A stretch of 64,000 nucleotides of DNA from positions 6,388,001 through 6,452,000 of the forward strand of contig CM060734.1 in NCBI GenBank assembly GCA_030704615.1. The letters are read 5' to 3'. The notes under the pieces were generated by a model that worked only from the letters and a program-made list of their open reading frames with translations, was not told the origin of the DNA and searched no databases. Positions 42,262 to 54,530 of the stretch are shown here, piece by piece; position 1 is the first letter of the stretch, and each line of letters starts with the position of its first letter. This stretch comes from Takakia lepidozioides. Lineage: Eukaryota > Streptophyta > Takakiopsida > Takakiales > Takakiaceae. A program made the position numbers and the translations under genes.

Positions 42262-45200
42262 TTATGGGCTTGTATCCCGCTGTAGAAGTGTGTTGACTTC
42301 GTTGAAACTCATAGTGGCTTGGTGAATGAAGAAGTCGCGCTTTGGATCACAAACCATCCTTCTCAAGAAGACGAAGTAAAGGTGTTTGCACGGTATGAAC
42401 TTCCCTCTCTTTCCCAAACTACTTGAAAGCATACCAACAAAATCTGGACATGTACAATTGGGAAAATTGGAAACAGTGATTTCGTACGTCCTGTCCTGCA
42501 GCGCAGATGCGGATGAGATCATGGTGAAGACCCGACCATACCCTGGATCAGGCACTTCCATTGTTCCCGCAACACGAGCGTGAAGCATTCTGGCGGACTC
42601 AATTTTGCCGTAGTGTTCTGCGGTTGGAGGGAATCGTCGAACAAGCTTCCCGTTCCGTCTGGTTGGCCACAAGTGAGCGTCAGGCGGAGGTACCCGTGAA
42701 CCGCTTCCACTTGAAGCACCTTCACGTGCAATGGAATGTCTGGCTAGGGAGAAACCCGCCTCTTCCAGCATTGCAATCTCTCGGTGAGTGAGACCTGTGC
42801 CCATCTTCACAGGCCACACGGTTGGTGGAGTAGGCTTCCTTACCACGGAAGGCCTCACTGTACCATGCACACATCTCCCACAATCGTCAGCGCAGAACCA
42901 GAACTTGTGGTTCTTTGCCTCGCCTTGTCCGTAAGGGAGAAACAAACCCGTGAATGTAGGAGCTGCAGTGCGTTCTTTCCCTCTGGAGATTAATGATGTA
43001 CATTTTTCATGATTGGTGGCCCTGATCGCCGCGCATTTCACACGAGATCCAGCACTTGTGCGTTCTATATGCCAAACCTCGTCCAAGCCCATGGACTCGA
43101 TTATATGCGGCACCACGTTCTGGTCTTCAACCATTGCAGTGACAATGCTTGATGCAGGGGTCCGGTCTGGGCCAGAGTAGCCCTCACCTGTGGATGTTCC
43201 GCAATTCCATCTCTGATCCAAGGGAACACGTGGCGTCGAGAAGTTCACCCTGTCCGGCCTATGGGAATCTGCATCCGATCCGGGAGGGGTGTCCAATTTC
43301 CGTTTGCAAGACCCGAATCTCTCTTCGCCTTCCAGATGGGGAACTCTTCCCACGAGAGGGGTGCCATCTGCACATATGCTCACTGCCCGCGCTATTTTGC
43401 TGGGATCCCCTGATCTTCCAGCTGCCCGCAACATCAACTCGCTCCTGTCCGGACCTTTGCCACCAAGGCCACCCCTCAAGAATGACCTATATCTGGTTTG
43501 CTGCTGCAGAGCACGAATGAGGTCATCGGCCGTCGCCGCATACAAATCTCTCCTTTTTTGCCGGATTGCTGCAACCAGGCATTGTGCACTGTCTCTGCAA
43601 GATTGCAAGAAGGCATGTCCGCCATCTCCTCAATGGACATATGCTGCAAGGAAAAAAAACAGAAAGCCGATATTAGGATTGGACCCTGAAAGATATATCC
43701 GAAGCACCCAAACGAAGGTGAATACAAACCACTCACCGTTGTCATGGCCGCTCCCCACTGTCGGTAACGGAAGTGCCAAAATGCGAACCAGTCTTGCAGT
43801 GCCCTCATGCTGTCCTCCGATGCCGCTCCAGATGAGTACCACCAGGCACGAATTGTCTGGAACAATGTATTCGCTTCCCCCATAGTTTTGGCGTCCTTGT
43901 ACTGGTTGCACAGTTGGCGATGCATAGTCTGCATATCTGGCTTGATGTATGTCTTTGTGTGTTTGTCCAGGGATTGTGTCCAATGGAAAAGACATGTACG
44001 TTCTCTTCCAGGCATTGGCACTTTTGGGTCTCCCGTCCCGAACACAATGCGGACAGCGTTGAAGTTAGCTTGAGCACTATCGGCCATGAAACCAACGAAA
44101 TTGGGAGATGGGAGACCATTGGAGGCCATAACTCGAATGAGAGCTTCCCACATGAGCTGTTGTGAATCTGTGTCCTCTGACTGCATGTCACACACTGCAA
44201 TTGTCATGACCCGCTGGTACACAGGGTCGTAAACATGACATGCCATTGTGGTCCAGTCTTTAACCCTCTTGACATGATCGAACATAAGGAAGCAGTTGCC
44301 AAGATCACCACCCTTCTGCATACGTTTAACCAGGCTGACCCCGCTGCCCTCACCTTTTGTGGACATTTTGAACAAGAACACTTTCCTGGCTCCTTGTCCC
44401 GGGAAAACGCTGTCTTGGATGTAGTCATACATGCTCCTTTTCTTCAAATCCATAATATTGTCCATATAACCTCGGCTCCCAGAGCCCATTCTTAAAGCGT
44501 TCACCTGATTCCTAATGTTTGGAGAAGTCAAAGTTGAGAAATGGTCCATAACAGTGTCCAAAGCCGATCCCTCCAGTATTCCTCCAACCGAATTTGATGC
44601 ACACAGAATACGGCTTTCCAGAAAGGACTTGCTCGCCCCCATGGCAATTGCAGATGTGGTTCCAGTTGGATTGGTATCCAACTCTTGCCTTATCAGACGC
44701 GAGACTGTGTCAACGCTCTCCCTATAATCCCCCTTGGACACAGGGTGGTTGTGAAAACCGAAATGGACACAGGCTCTAGTCAGGGTTTTGAATCGATGCA
44801 CCACATAATACATTCTGGCGCCACACAAAGCAAGGCAGCAAGGTGGTACCCTACAGAACTTGCACACAAAAGTGTTACTGTATGGTGGTGTCACCCCAGG
44901 CTTGAATGGATTCTCACTGACACCATCCCATTCGCTTTGGTTTTGCACACCTGACAATGCGAAGTGTCTGCATTTCATGTTCTCGCATTTCAGGTGCCCA
45001 TTACAGACTGTTCGCCTGAATATGAGTTTGTCGTTGTTGTGAATATTGGAGGTTTTTGTGCGGCACCAAGGGTGCCCATCGTGCTTTTTGTCCATTCCTT
45101 CCAGGAGACTAGAAATGCCCCCCAAGCGACCAGGAGGAGGCAGCTCGAAAACAGTATTACCATCAAAAGATTCCGGCAAGAATGCCACCCTCTGAATATT

Positions 45201-45742
45201 GAAAGTGCTCCAGTCTATCCCCCTCAACTCACTCTTGAATCCTGCCATCCCTCCCATGGCTTTCAGTTTAGGAATGACACTGGTGATCTCCTCCACATCT
45301 GCTTCTACAGGTGGACATGGCTGATCCACGGGCGGTATTGCACATGTGTCATCGGAGGATGAGTCCGAAAGCTCAACTACAGTGTTAACGGTACTCGTCT
45401 CCTTCTTGACAACCACGGGTGTTTTCTCCTGGGCCACGCCGTGCCAGGAGTAACGAAAGATCCTGCAGACTGTCTCAGAGGGGCACTGAGCACCCTGTAT
45501 CTGCCTGGAGGCACTCTCCATTGTGTGGCTGGTGCAGTATGCGAAGGTTTCTGGAACACGTACTTGAGCAGTTTTCCATTGGCATCGTACACTTCCCTTT
45601 GAAGGAATAGAGTTCCATTTTCCAACCGAAACTGCGTTGCGAGGACGTGTTCATGCACCAGCGCAAAACCATCATCTTCCACCTCGTAAGAAAATGGCAC
45701 AGGGTGGTCCTCACTGAAGAAGTCCGCGTCAAGGGAGCCCAT
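42262..45742 (-). pseudogene. MULE copy D, near-complete Mutator-like transposase
   Basis: Start ATG at 45742 (MGSLDADFFSEDHP), stop at 42262; about 1,120 codons after removing a 93-bp intron (43644-43736, GTGAGT...TTGCAG). N-terminal domain; zinc region GHLKCENMKCRHF, CKFCRVPPCCLALC, ACVHFGFHNHPVSKG; catalytic region MFDHVKR (first D), FVGFMADSAQANF (second D), RTCLFHWTQSL; right after the intron CNLAETVHNAW (probable catalytic E); Cys-rich FWFCADDCGRCVHG; SWIM finger NCTCPDF ... FIPCKHLYFVFLRRM near 42350. Two single-base frame changes remain, near 45490 and at an A6 run near 43555. It is the best-preserved member of the family in the window. Confidence 0.88.
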
Positions 45743-45849
45743 GGCCTGGGAGGCCATATGTCGATGTTGCTTCAGAAAGTAGAGTTCACAGTCCGACGGT
45801 GCTTGTGAATGCAAATTGTGTGGGAGCGGAGTTTTTGGCGTCCTCACAG

Positions 45850-46419
45850 AGAATTGCAGGTATCGCTCCGGCTTGCAGATCTCCTAACGCGGGTTTCCAC
45901 TTCTGTGAAATGTCTCCCCATGCAAACCAAGCGCATGGTCACAGAGTGCCCAAATACGGAGTATTAATGTCAGCCCTAATCCTAGAATCCAACTGTTTTT
46001 TCACAAGTGCCCCACCAGTGCATTCGTTGACAGATTGACTGACAGAGCCGCCGTTTGGTTGTCATGTCAGAGAGGCCAGAAGAGATGCCCATTTCCATTT
46101 AATTTTAACGGCACCTGCACCGCTGTACAACTGTACATACTTGACATTCCTCTGGAACATGCCAGAATAATGAACTTTTTCAGATGGGAGGTGATTAGAC
46201 CCCAACGGTTTTTGAATGGATGAGGATCCAATGATCTCCGCCGATATTTCATAACGATTAGATGGACACGTGTTCGCCATGCATGTGGAATGAGTCAGTG
46301 GCGCACTGAACGTTGCGAGCGAACATCTTGGCGTTGAAGGCCTTGCGATGAACCTCCCATAGTCCTCTTTTTTCCCTCTTCTCGTTATTGTCTTTGCAAC
46401 CCTGGATTCTGCAGAGACG
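45850..46419. promoter_or_regulatory. Intergenic region between divergent MULE D and ParB-MTase gene
   Basis: About 570-680 bp between a minus-strand transposase start (45742) and a plus-strand gene start (46420). No coding signal. The head-to-head arrangement would suit a shared bidirectional promoter, but I recognise no specific element. Confidence 0.35.
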
Positions 46420-49400
46420 GTGACCCCATTCCGAGGGAGAAGCAAGCGTCGAAGAACACTTTATTTCACATCAAAGAAGCAAAGGGCACGCGCTAAGGAG
46501 AGGATGAGGAAGGCGAGACGGGAACTTAGAATGGGAGAAGAAACATCCGGCGTAGAGGAAGACGAAGGGCAAAACAGGATTCTGCAACCGCAGTGTGGAG
46601 AGGAAGGTCTTGAAGTGATCCCGGAGGCGACCGATGAGCAACCTCCAATAGAAGGGGGGGAGGACGAGGAAGTGAGCTGGGCTCGGGAGGAAGCACTGCG
46701 AGTAGAGAAACAGGTCTTCAAAGAGCAGGGAGAACAAACGGACGCGGAAACGATGCCGTCTGCCCTTGTTTCGCACCATCGGGACCTCCTTGGAAGCATG
46801 CTACCTCCAGACGAAATGGAAAGATTGAATGCGTCAGGAGCATCATCAAGTGCAAAGAAGAAACCGGAGGTGGCTATGAACTCTCTTTCTCTCTCTCTGA
46901 TTCTTTCTGGTTCTTGCTAAGCATTGAGGTCGACATCAACCTTGCGTCAACGCAAGGTTGAAGTCGACCTCCCAAGTGTATATATTGGGCATCAAAACAG
47001 TGCAGATGCTGCTCTACAATCAAGCTAGACAGACATGGATGCTTGCGACGCATCATCAAGTTCGAAGAAGAAGAAGAGACAGCAATCTCCTTTTCCTGTA
47101 GCTTTTGTGTTTGTTCAACACCGATCCGAGAGCTCGCAATCAACCTTGCGTCAACGCAAGGTTGATGCCTACCTCCATGGTGTATGATAGAACTTCTAGT
47201 GAAACGAACAGATGCCGCACATGAATCAACATTGCGTTGACGCAAGGCTGGTTTTGATGATTTTTTTGTTCAATGGAGGCGTCCGATCTCTCATATCCTG
47301 AAATGTAAGGTAGGGAAAGTTGATTAGTTGAAGCTCCCAAAAGAACCCTGCGTCAACGCAAAGCATTTTTTTGCTTGAAAAGTCTTTCCTGTATGCTTTT
47401 CAGTCTAAACTACATCCCCATCAATCAACCTTGCGTCAAAGCAATGTTGATCCATGGGTGCTCAATCTGTCACTCACAGATAATTCATTCTGTGCAGAGG
47501 AAAAGAAAAAGGAAATCCGAGGGGGAAGATTTGGCCGCGTCAGAAGGTGAAGGTGAGGAAGATGCATTGGAGGGAAACTATGAAGACAAGGCCGAGGAGA
47601 TAATTGGTGGGCAAAAAGTGAACTCGTCGAAGGTGATTCTGTCGATGGAGGTTCCGGGCGGAAACCTGGTCATTCCGCTGTGCAGGATGATCTCCATGCC
47701 CGCTGTTCGACCGGCTTTGAGGAATGATATAACGAAGTTGAAGAACGACTTTGTTCACGGCTATGTCAAGGGATCAGCAGTGTTCTACGTATCCACTATG
47801 AACACGAAAGGAGAGGAGTGTCTTGTAACAGAGGACATTGAGCAAGGTTGGGATGCATGCTGGCGGGATGTAAACAGGGAGTTCGAGTTCAAGCTGTCCA
47901 AAAAGGCCTCCACAAAAGCATTCATGGGAAAGATGTTTTTTGTCTGGGATGGGAACCACAGACTGCTTGCCTGGATGGATTACATTTCAAGCTTGCACTC
48001 GGACGACATCGAATGGCACTGGAGCGTGGTTTCCATGGTTCTCGATCACAAAGGACGTGTCACGCAGCTCTTGACAGCCATGCACGACATAAACAAGTAA
48101 GTTTCCAACTTTGTGTCTGTTACTTGTTTCGACAATTTGAAATCATCTTATGAGTTGAAGGTTTTTCCAGGTCCAATGAAACATCTCATGTGACGACCAA
48201 TCTGTGCCACACTCTATTCCGCATCCAGAAGGTAGGGCTGATGCCACTGGAGTCATTCACGAACGTGCTCAGTCCTCAGCAGATGAAGAGGTGTGCTGAG
48301 AAGAAGACAAGCACATGGTACAGCTTGACAAGGGAGGCTTTTCTTGAGTACATGTACACTGTAAGCTTTTTGACACCTTTTGCCTGTTAATACTGCAAAT
48401 TTTGTGATGAAATTGCAGTCTTTGATTCTTTTTACCTGTTATGTATGCAGCAAGAAATAGCAGAAACTGGATTGAAGGCGAAAGCAGAGTACTATGATTC
48501 CCACACAGAAGAGCAGCGGTCTGCAACTGGGCTTGAGGACATGATGAAGTTCGAGATGAAAAATCAAAGGAAGAACCTCATGAGTGCATTCGACAAACAG
48601 ATCCGGATAGCAGACCCAGGTCTTGGCACGGAATTTCTGGAACAGGTGAAAGCACACTATGATAAGTATGGCTCCAAGCCAGAAATGACTCAAGAGAAAC
48701 TACATCGCCTTTCCATTTCAATGGTGGACAATGCAACCAAAATCAGGTGGTTGGAGATATGGAATTCGGATCCTCTTGTGAGAGACACGAACATGTTCCC
48801 AACTCCAGAGAGGGACCCGAAGACACAAGCAATAAGAGTTGTTAGCGACCACACATTCGACCAGTGGCTACACAAAGCCACATTCTGGAGCCAGGTAAGG
48901 TTTGAACCAAACCATTTTCAGACATTTTTGATGCTCCGTAACCTCTCGAAAATTCTTACGAGCTTTCTTGTTGCAGTTAGAAAAACGTGCAGTGGCTGCA
49001 CTTGCTGAGTCGATGGCAGACTACAAAATCCAGATGGCTTGCCCCCGGATCACACTGGAGGCCTATATCAGGAGATGGAAGCTCGCTGTCTGGAACAACT
49101 GCTTCTTCAGGGAGTTTGAGAAAGAGAAAGGAATCTCCAGGTCTTACGAATTCAAAAACCAGTACAACAGCGAGCAAGCAATGAAGCGAGTGTTGTACAG
49201 GTGTGACCTCCTTGAATCAAAATTGGTGCTTGAAGGGCATGTTTCTGCAATCTTGTGTCGTTCTTTCCATAAGGAATTGCGAATTTGCAGTGCTTTGCGA
49301 GATCTCTGAGGGCTCTGCATGTGCAGTCGAGCAACATTGCGTTAACGCAAGGTTGTTTCCCATTGTCCTGGTTTCACTTACCTATACCTGGGTATCCCAT

Positions 49401-51719
49401 AATGCCGTTTTTCTGAATGTGAAAGGGATAAACTGACTGGAAAATCAGCCTTGCGTCAACGCAAGGTTGATGAAGTGTCAGGCTATGTAGCTTTTCCTGT
49501 GGTTTTGGGCAGTTCAAATCCAGTTCCAATGCTGCCAAGATGAACATAAGTCTGTTTTGAGTCGGTTTGAAATGCTATTTTCAACTTTAACTGTACCAAC
49601 AAACAGACTTGCGTTGACGCAAGGTTGTTTGGCGGTATGGATTGCTGGAAATTTCCCGCAGCCATCCACCTATTTCAATACAATTGTAGGAAACTTATGA
49701 TTATCAGATACCATTGACATGTGTTTCAACACTCTCAACCCTAAAACAACCTTGCGTTGAAGCAATGTTGAATTGCGCTTCTCATTCGTTGTCTCTATCA
49801 ATACAACATTATCATTTGGTGTTCCCCATTTCTGCTAGAATGAACATTGCGTCAACGCAAGGTTAATTCGGGATTTCAAAAGTAGAATTCTCAGTGTTGC
49901 ATTCCTGCATTTCAATATCTTTTTCCGGATGTGTGTTCTTTTCGTTTTCTGATCGAATGACTGTCTGGGTTTTTTGTATGTGATTCAGGTATATGTATCA
50001 TATCCTCATACCGGGAAAGTACCTTAGCGATGACCCAGACTTCATCTATTCATGGGCTGACCCCTCCAATGACAAGACAATGTACACGGCTGGTATTGCC
50101 AAAGACTGGAGCAGGGCGCACTTCCGAGACTGTGGGTGGTACCTCGACCTGCCAAAACAGGACACCCCATTCGATGAAGTTGTTTTGAGAAACCTGAACG
50201 ACAATGCCGCAGCGATTGCCCCATTGGCTGAGAAAGACATCCAGGACAGAATCATTTCGGCTCTGGCTGCAAAAGAGCCCGAGAAAACTGCTACTCCAAA
50301 ACGAAAGGGGAAGGTTGTCGGGGATCCGAAGGGGAAGGGGAAAAGTGCAGCTCCGCAAGGACAGGGACCGTCAGAGGTTCCTGAAAGACAGCCTTCTCCC
50401 GCAAGGAGGGATAGGAGAACTTCAAAGTCCAGGGAGCAAGTTTTCGAGGCGAGAGAACATCCCTCCAGGGTTTTGGGCCAGTTCAATCGTAAGGTGCTGA
50501 ATGAAAGTTTTCTTTCAATGATGGAGTCGAGGAAGTCCACATTCAAAGGGGTGCCCTCGAAATCGTGGGACATGCTTGTTTCGTTCCTCACTCAGGTGAA
50601 AACTTATGTCTAAACTGTTGTATGAATAATTGTGTTTGGCAGCTTGTTGTGGCTTGTCCAGGGGATTGATCTCCTGTTAGATTTGGATTGGGCTTCTTAC
50701 AATGTCTCATGTTTTTGGCTGTAGGTCACAAAAAGTCCGGAATGTGTGAATGGAGTTCAACAGGCATACGCGACTGACCTTGTGGTGCTGGACATTCCTG
50801 ACGGTTTTCCTGTCCCTGATGTGTTTCCTTCCAATTCGACCCCGACTTGGAACAAATCGGATTCTCGTTACTGGCAGTGGGCTTTCTCGTTCAGCAACAA
50901 GTTCCTTTCGGACTCGGGGCTCTTCTTCTCATGCAGTCAAAGGACATGTCGGCTCGAAGAACTCTTTTCAGCTACATGAAAGCTTCCGGGTTTCGTGTCA
51001 TCAAAACTTGGACATGCATCAATACTCTGCCTCTTACGAAGGGCGAGTTCCCGGGGCAGAAAGTGAGTTGGTTCCTTTCAATTGATGTTTCGTGGTTTTC
51101 CGGTAAATCAAAATGGTGGGTTATGTCTTCTGTCTCATTCTGTCTTCGTGATTAATGACAGACACGAGTGTTCGAAGCTTTGTGCCTGGTGAGGCGGACG
51201 GACACTCTTCCTGCTGGTGTTGCTGAGTTTCAGTTGAGGGACCTTGCAGCTCACATTGACCCCACCTGCGAGCCTGTGGAGGATGATGTTATCTTCAATT
51301 ACGTCGACTCGGGTCGGACTATGAAAAGGTCGAATGGTGTCCCTTGGAGAGGTGCACGGGAGAAATCTCCAGCTTTCATGCAGACTTTGGTGGAGACATG
51401 CAGCCGTCATGGTGGACGAGTGGTTGACTTGTCTATGGGCACAGGTGGGGCCCTTCACATTGTGTTTGACATATGGGCAGTGACCTTAGGGAAACCCTTT
51501 TTATTTCTCGTTCTTCTTGGATTTGCAGGAGCATGTTTTCATGCTTGCACGCAAGGCACTTCTTTAGGTTCAAGTACCGAGGCTCAAGCGATTCGTGGCT
51601 TTTGCGTCCATCTACTCAAACTGTTTTCAGGTTCCTTTGCGCGAGCCCGTAGTACAGTTGACGGGATCCTAAACGGGTCTTCGATGCGGAATGAAGTAAA
51701 TGATTGTGTGTTGGAATGA
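46420..51719 (+). CDS. ParB-like domain fused to N6/N4-type DNA methyltransferase-like domain, multi-exon
   Basis: Nine exons with GT-AG borders keep one frame: 46420-46869, 47498-48096, 48171-48360, 48451-48894, 48977-49200, 49989-50595, 50725-51062, 51162-51444, 51529 to about 51719. About 1,050 residues plus an uncertain last exon. Residues 1-190 are charged with a probable nuclear signal (SKRRRTLY). Residues about 195-345 resemble ParB/sulfiredoxin-like domains, with FVWDGNHRLLAW (about 297-308) as the signature. A Lys/Pro-rich linker precedes a methyltransferase-like end in beta-class order: motif IV-like DLVVLDIPDG (about 856), SGL...ARRTLFSYMKASGF, motif X-like EKSPAFMQTLVET, motif I-like GGRVVDLSMGTG (about 1038). 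DIPD differs from the usual DPPY, so activity is doubtful. One missing base near 50925 breaks exon 7. Confidence 0.6.
46937..47449. repeat. 24-bp palindromes, five copies in intron 1
   Basis: CAACCTTGCGTCAACGCAAGGTTG (11-bp arms, 2-bp centre) at 46937-46960 and 47141-47164, with variants at 47227-47250, 47344-47362 and 47426-47449. The first is embedded in a longer inverted repeat: GAGGTCGAC on its left and GTCGACCTC on its right. All lie in intron 1 (46870-47497) of the ParB-methyltransferase gene. Confidence 0.93.
49332..49865. repeat. 24-bp palindromes, five copies in intron 5
   Basis: Same palindrome family at 49332-49355, 49446-49469, 49604-49627, 49747-49770 and 49842-49865, all inside intron 5 (49201-49988). 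Spacing is irregular, 95-160 bp. The centre is CA, TG or TA; the arms vary by one or two bases. None occurs in the exons or the shorter introns. Confidence 0.93.
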
Positions 51720-53652
51720 ATATACTGCCTTTGCCCAAAAAATGTTTGCTTTAATATTCGTTCTCTAGTGGACGACTCCTCATGATCCAAAGTCATGACC
51801 TCAAGCATAATTCATCCGCAAACCTGCCATTTCGGTCTCCGGCCACAAAGAATATTCATGTGGGGGCCTGAAGAGGGATAAAATTAAGGACATAGGCGAA
51901 CAGCTGATCCGCGGTAATAGGGGGGTAGCCACGGAATTACGCCTGAACACGTGGAAGCTTGCCCTGACTGGCGTGAGCCTAGCCAGCTCACAGCACACGG
52001 CTCACTGGCCAGGCTCACTCGCAAGCATTCCCCCCTTCCATCTGATCCAAGAGAGCATGAAGATGATGCAGGTCTGAGCTATCTTATGCGATTGTCAGCC
52101 AGTGAGGATGGGGAAACGACATACCCCATCTTCCAATCTGGTGAAATTAAAGATGAGGAGCAATCAGGTCCTGAACTGTGTCCCAGTGGGGAAGCACAAA
52201 TGCGTCTAAGTCAGCACAAAGACAGCAGGGATGTTGTCATTTAAAATGGGAGGCCAAAACCTAGTGGTGCAATTTCTTGTGCCCTGTTTTTCAATTGTCC
52301 TTTCTTAGCACTTAGAGGCCAGTAGCCTGGGTGCAATTTTTGGCTGTCTCTTAATGAAACTTTTTGTTGTTGCTGATGAAATTGCGGGTTTGTCATCCAA
52401 TGCACTTTTCTAGATGAGAACTTATATGTGGCTGGATTCCACTCCTTCACATGACACTCGGGCTATCAGTCTAGAGCTTCTAGCTGCTCAAGAGGGAGAG
52501 TCATCACAGTGGGCTTCAAGCACGAGGTTGTGCGCTTAAGGGTTTTGAAGAAGTGTTTTGGCGCTTTCTTTATATTCGTCGGTAGCATTTAGAGCCTGAG
52601 GGGCTGCATCCTGTTTTGTGTCAGCAATGGTGTCTGGCGTGAATCAGATGAGCTGGGATGGGGGCAGTCAGCAGCAAGCGATGGCGGTGAGGAATTATGA
52701 GCGGGATAGAGCTCCAGGGACATACATGAAATGGTGGCACCGGATTGTGGCACTTACAATCCACTCGACTTCTCGTGGAATAGAGACAAGAGAGGATGGG
52801 GAGTTGTGGGTGATCATGAAAGGGATGATAATAGAGGAGGAGTGATTCAGCTGTAGGGAGGACACTCTCCTAGTTTTTGATTTTGTCTTGGGCATGTGAG
52901 AGAGCGGTAATATGGAGGTTAAGTCGTAGGTGGATGCATTGGATAAGGTGACAAGTAGGATGGGCTGACTCTGCCCAAATCTGAGAGGAGGAGGAAGATG
53001 ATGTCTGGACCTGGATTCTACCCACTGCAAATAGGCAATGGGCATCACATTCTCTATTTTGAGTTTCCAATGCATGCACACTTGGGAGATTTCTACAGTG
53101 TTCCACTTTCTGTAGTTACATGATAGAAGAAATTGCTAGCTCACACCTTAGAGCTGCTGGTGATGGGTAGGTGTTATTATTTTGATTCCTAGATGTTCTT
53201 GGGATGCAGTCAGCAGATGTGTGACGTTAGGGTGCTGGACCAGCTTCTGTTGAGTCTACTTGAAGGAAAGGCAAATGAGGGAAGTATAAGAGGATGAGTG
53301 AGAAGAGAAAAAGGGAGAGGTCTGGAGAAATAGAGGCTGAATGCATCATGTGGCCTCATGGTGAGAAGGGAAATAATGTGTGCTAGTGAATGATGACATC
53401 TCATGGGAATGTACCCCTTCATGGTGATTTTGCCGAACCAATGACAAGCTACTGGTATATGCAATTGCTTTCCGTCGATTTAAACTGACCGAGCCTGTTT
53501 CCTTTTCTCTTCCGCTGCAGGGCAGCAAGTATCGGGTATAAATGCGATATCTTAACCAACTCTAGTGCTGTGATATGTTGTGTTAGACTGTGGTAGGTTG
53601 TGATGGCTGTGTGGACACATGTGTTCTCTGCTATGGCCATACACATTCGGCT
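51720..53652. other. No recognisable gene
   Basis: Short ORFs only. 51968-52024 has GTGAGCC/GGCTCAC inverted words that echo 41630-41740. The stretch 52240-53640 has no transposon domain I recognise; it borders the truncated 3' side of the Tat-like element. Confidence 0.5.
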
Positions 53653-54530
53653 TTATGATTCATGTTTCCTTACTTTAATTGAATCCTCTAATTCCATTCT
53701 CCTTCCCCATTCAGTTCTCATGGTAGGTAATAAGAATTCCACTGGAAGTAAAGCTTCCATACCATAAACTAATTGGAATGGTGTATACTTGGTGGTGACT
53801 TTATATGAAGTCATGTATGACCACAAAGCTGTCAACAGCTTTGTATCCCCAGTCTGTCTGTTTTGCGTTGACTATCTTAGCCAAGATGGTGCATAGTTAT
53901 TTGTTGGTGGCCTCTGCCTGCCCATTGCCTTGTGGGTAATAGGTCGTACTCTTCCTGTGCACAATCATGAACTCCTTAGTCAATAGTTCAATGGTCTCAT
54001 TAATGAAATGACTTCCCTGGTCACTGATAATTCCAGGGACAGCCAAATCTTGTTGAGAATGTTCTCATATAGGAACCTTGCTGTGGACTTAGTTGTGTTG
54101 TCCCTCAGAGCTTAGCTTCCACCATTTTGGGGATAATCAGGGCTGGTGATTATATACTTGTTCGTATGTAGTTCCTGGCTGGTGGATAATGGTCCAACAA
54201 AGTCTAATCCCCATTTCTGGATGGTTCAGTAGGCATCGTAGGATGCAAAGCCATCTTCCTAGATCTTTGCAAAGGTCCTAGCCTCTGACACTCATCACAT
54301 TCTTGCAAACTGGTACATCCTTGAATAAAGTACACCATGGACCTCTTCCCCCTTTTCCAGGTCTGCCCCACACTCCCTTTGCACCAGTAACCTGCAAATA
54401 GTATTTTTCCTACTGGTAGTCTCTTCTCCAAATGACCCAGCCACTCCTTTATGAACTTCTTCCAAAACTTTATTTACCTCATGGTGGTACAAGCATCGTT
54501 TAAAGAACTCCATCAGGTCCTAGCTTATAC
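53653..54530 (-). pseudogene. Tat-like element integrase, partial
   Basis: Zinc domain: VHKGVAGSFGEETTSRK and CDECQRLGPLQRS (His side degraded). Core: a WGLDFVGPL-like segment near 54200 in another frame. The C-terminal part of the core reads LWSYMTSYKVTTKYTPFQLV. The middle with the second Asp and the Glu is too broken to read with confidence. Confidence 0.75.

Noticed and set aside
43550-43560. Programmed -1 frameshift at the A6 run in MULE D
   Set aside because: Not a proper slippery heptamer (C-AAA-AAA), and the run is absent in the other copies; sequence error or mutation is more likely.
46937-49865. Palindromic repeats as a CRISPR-like array
   Set aside because: Spacing is irregular, the repeats are perfect palindromes in introns of a spliced gene, and no cas-like gene is present; eukaryotic context.
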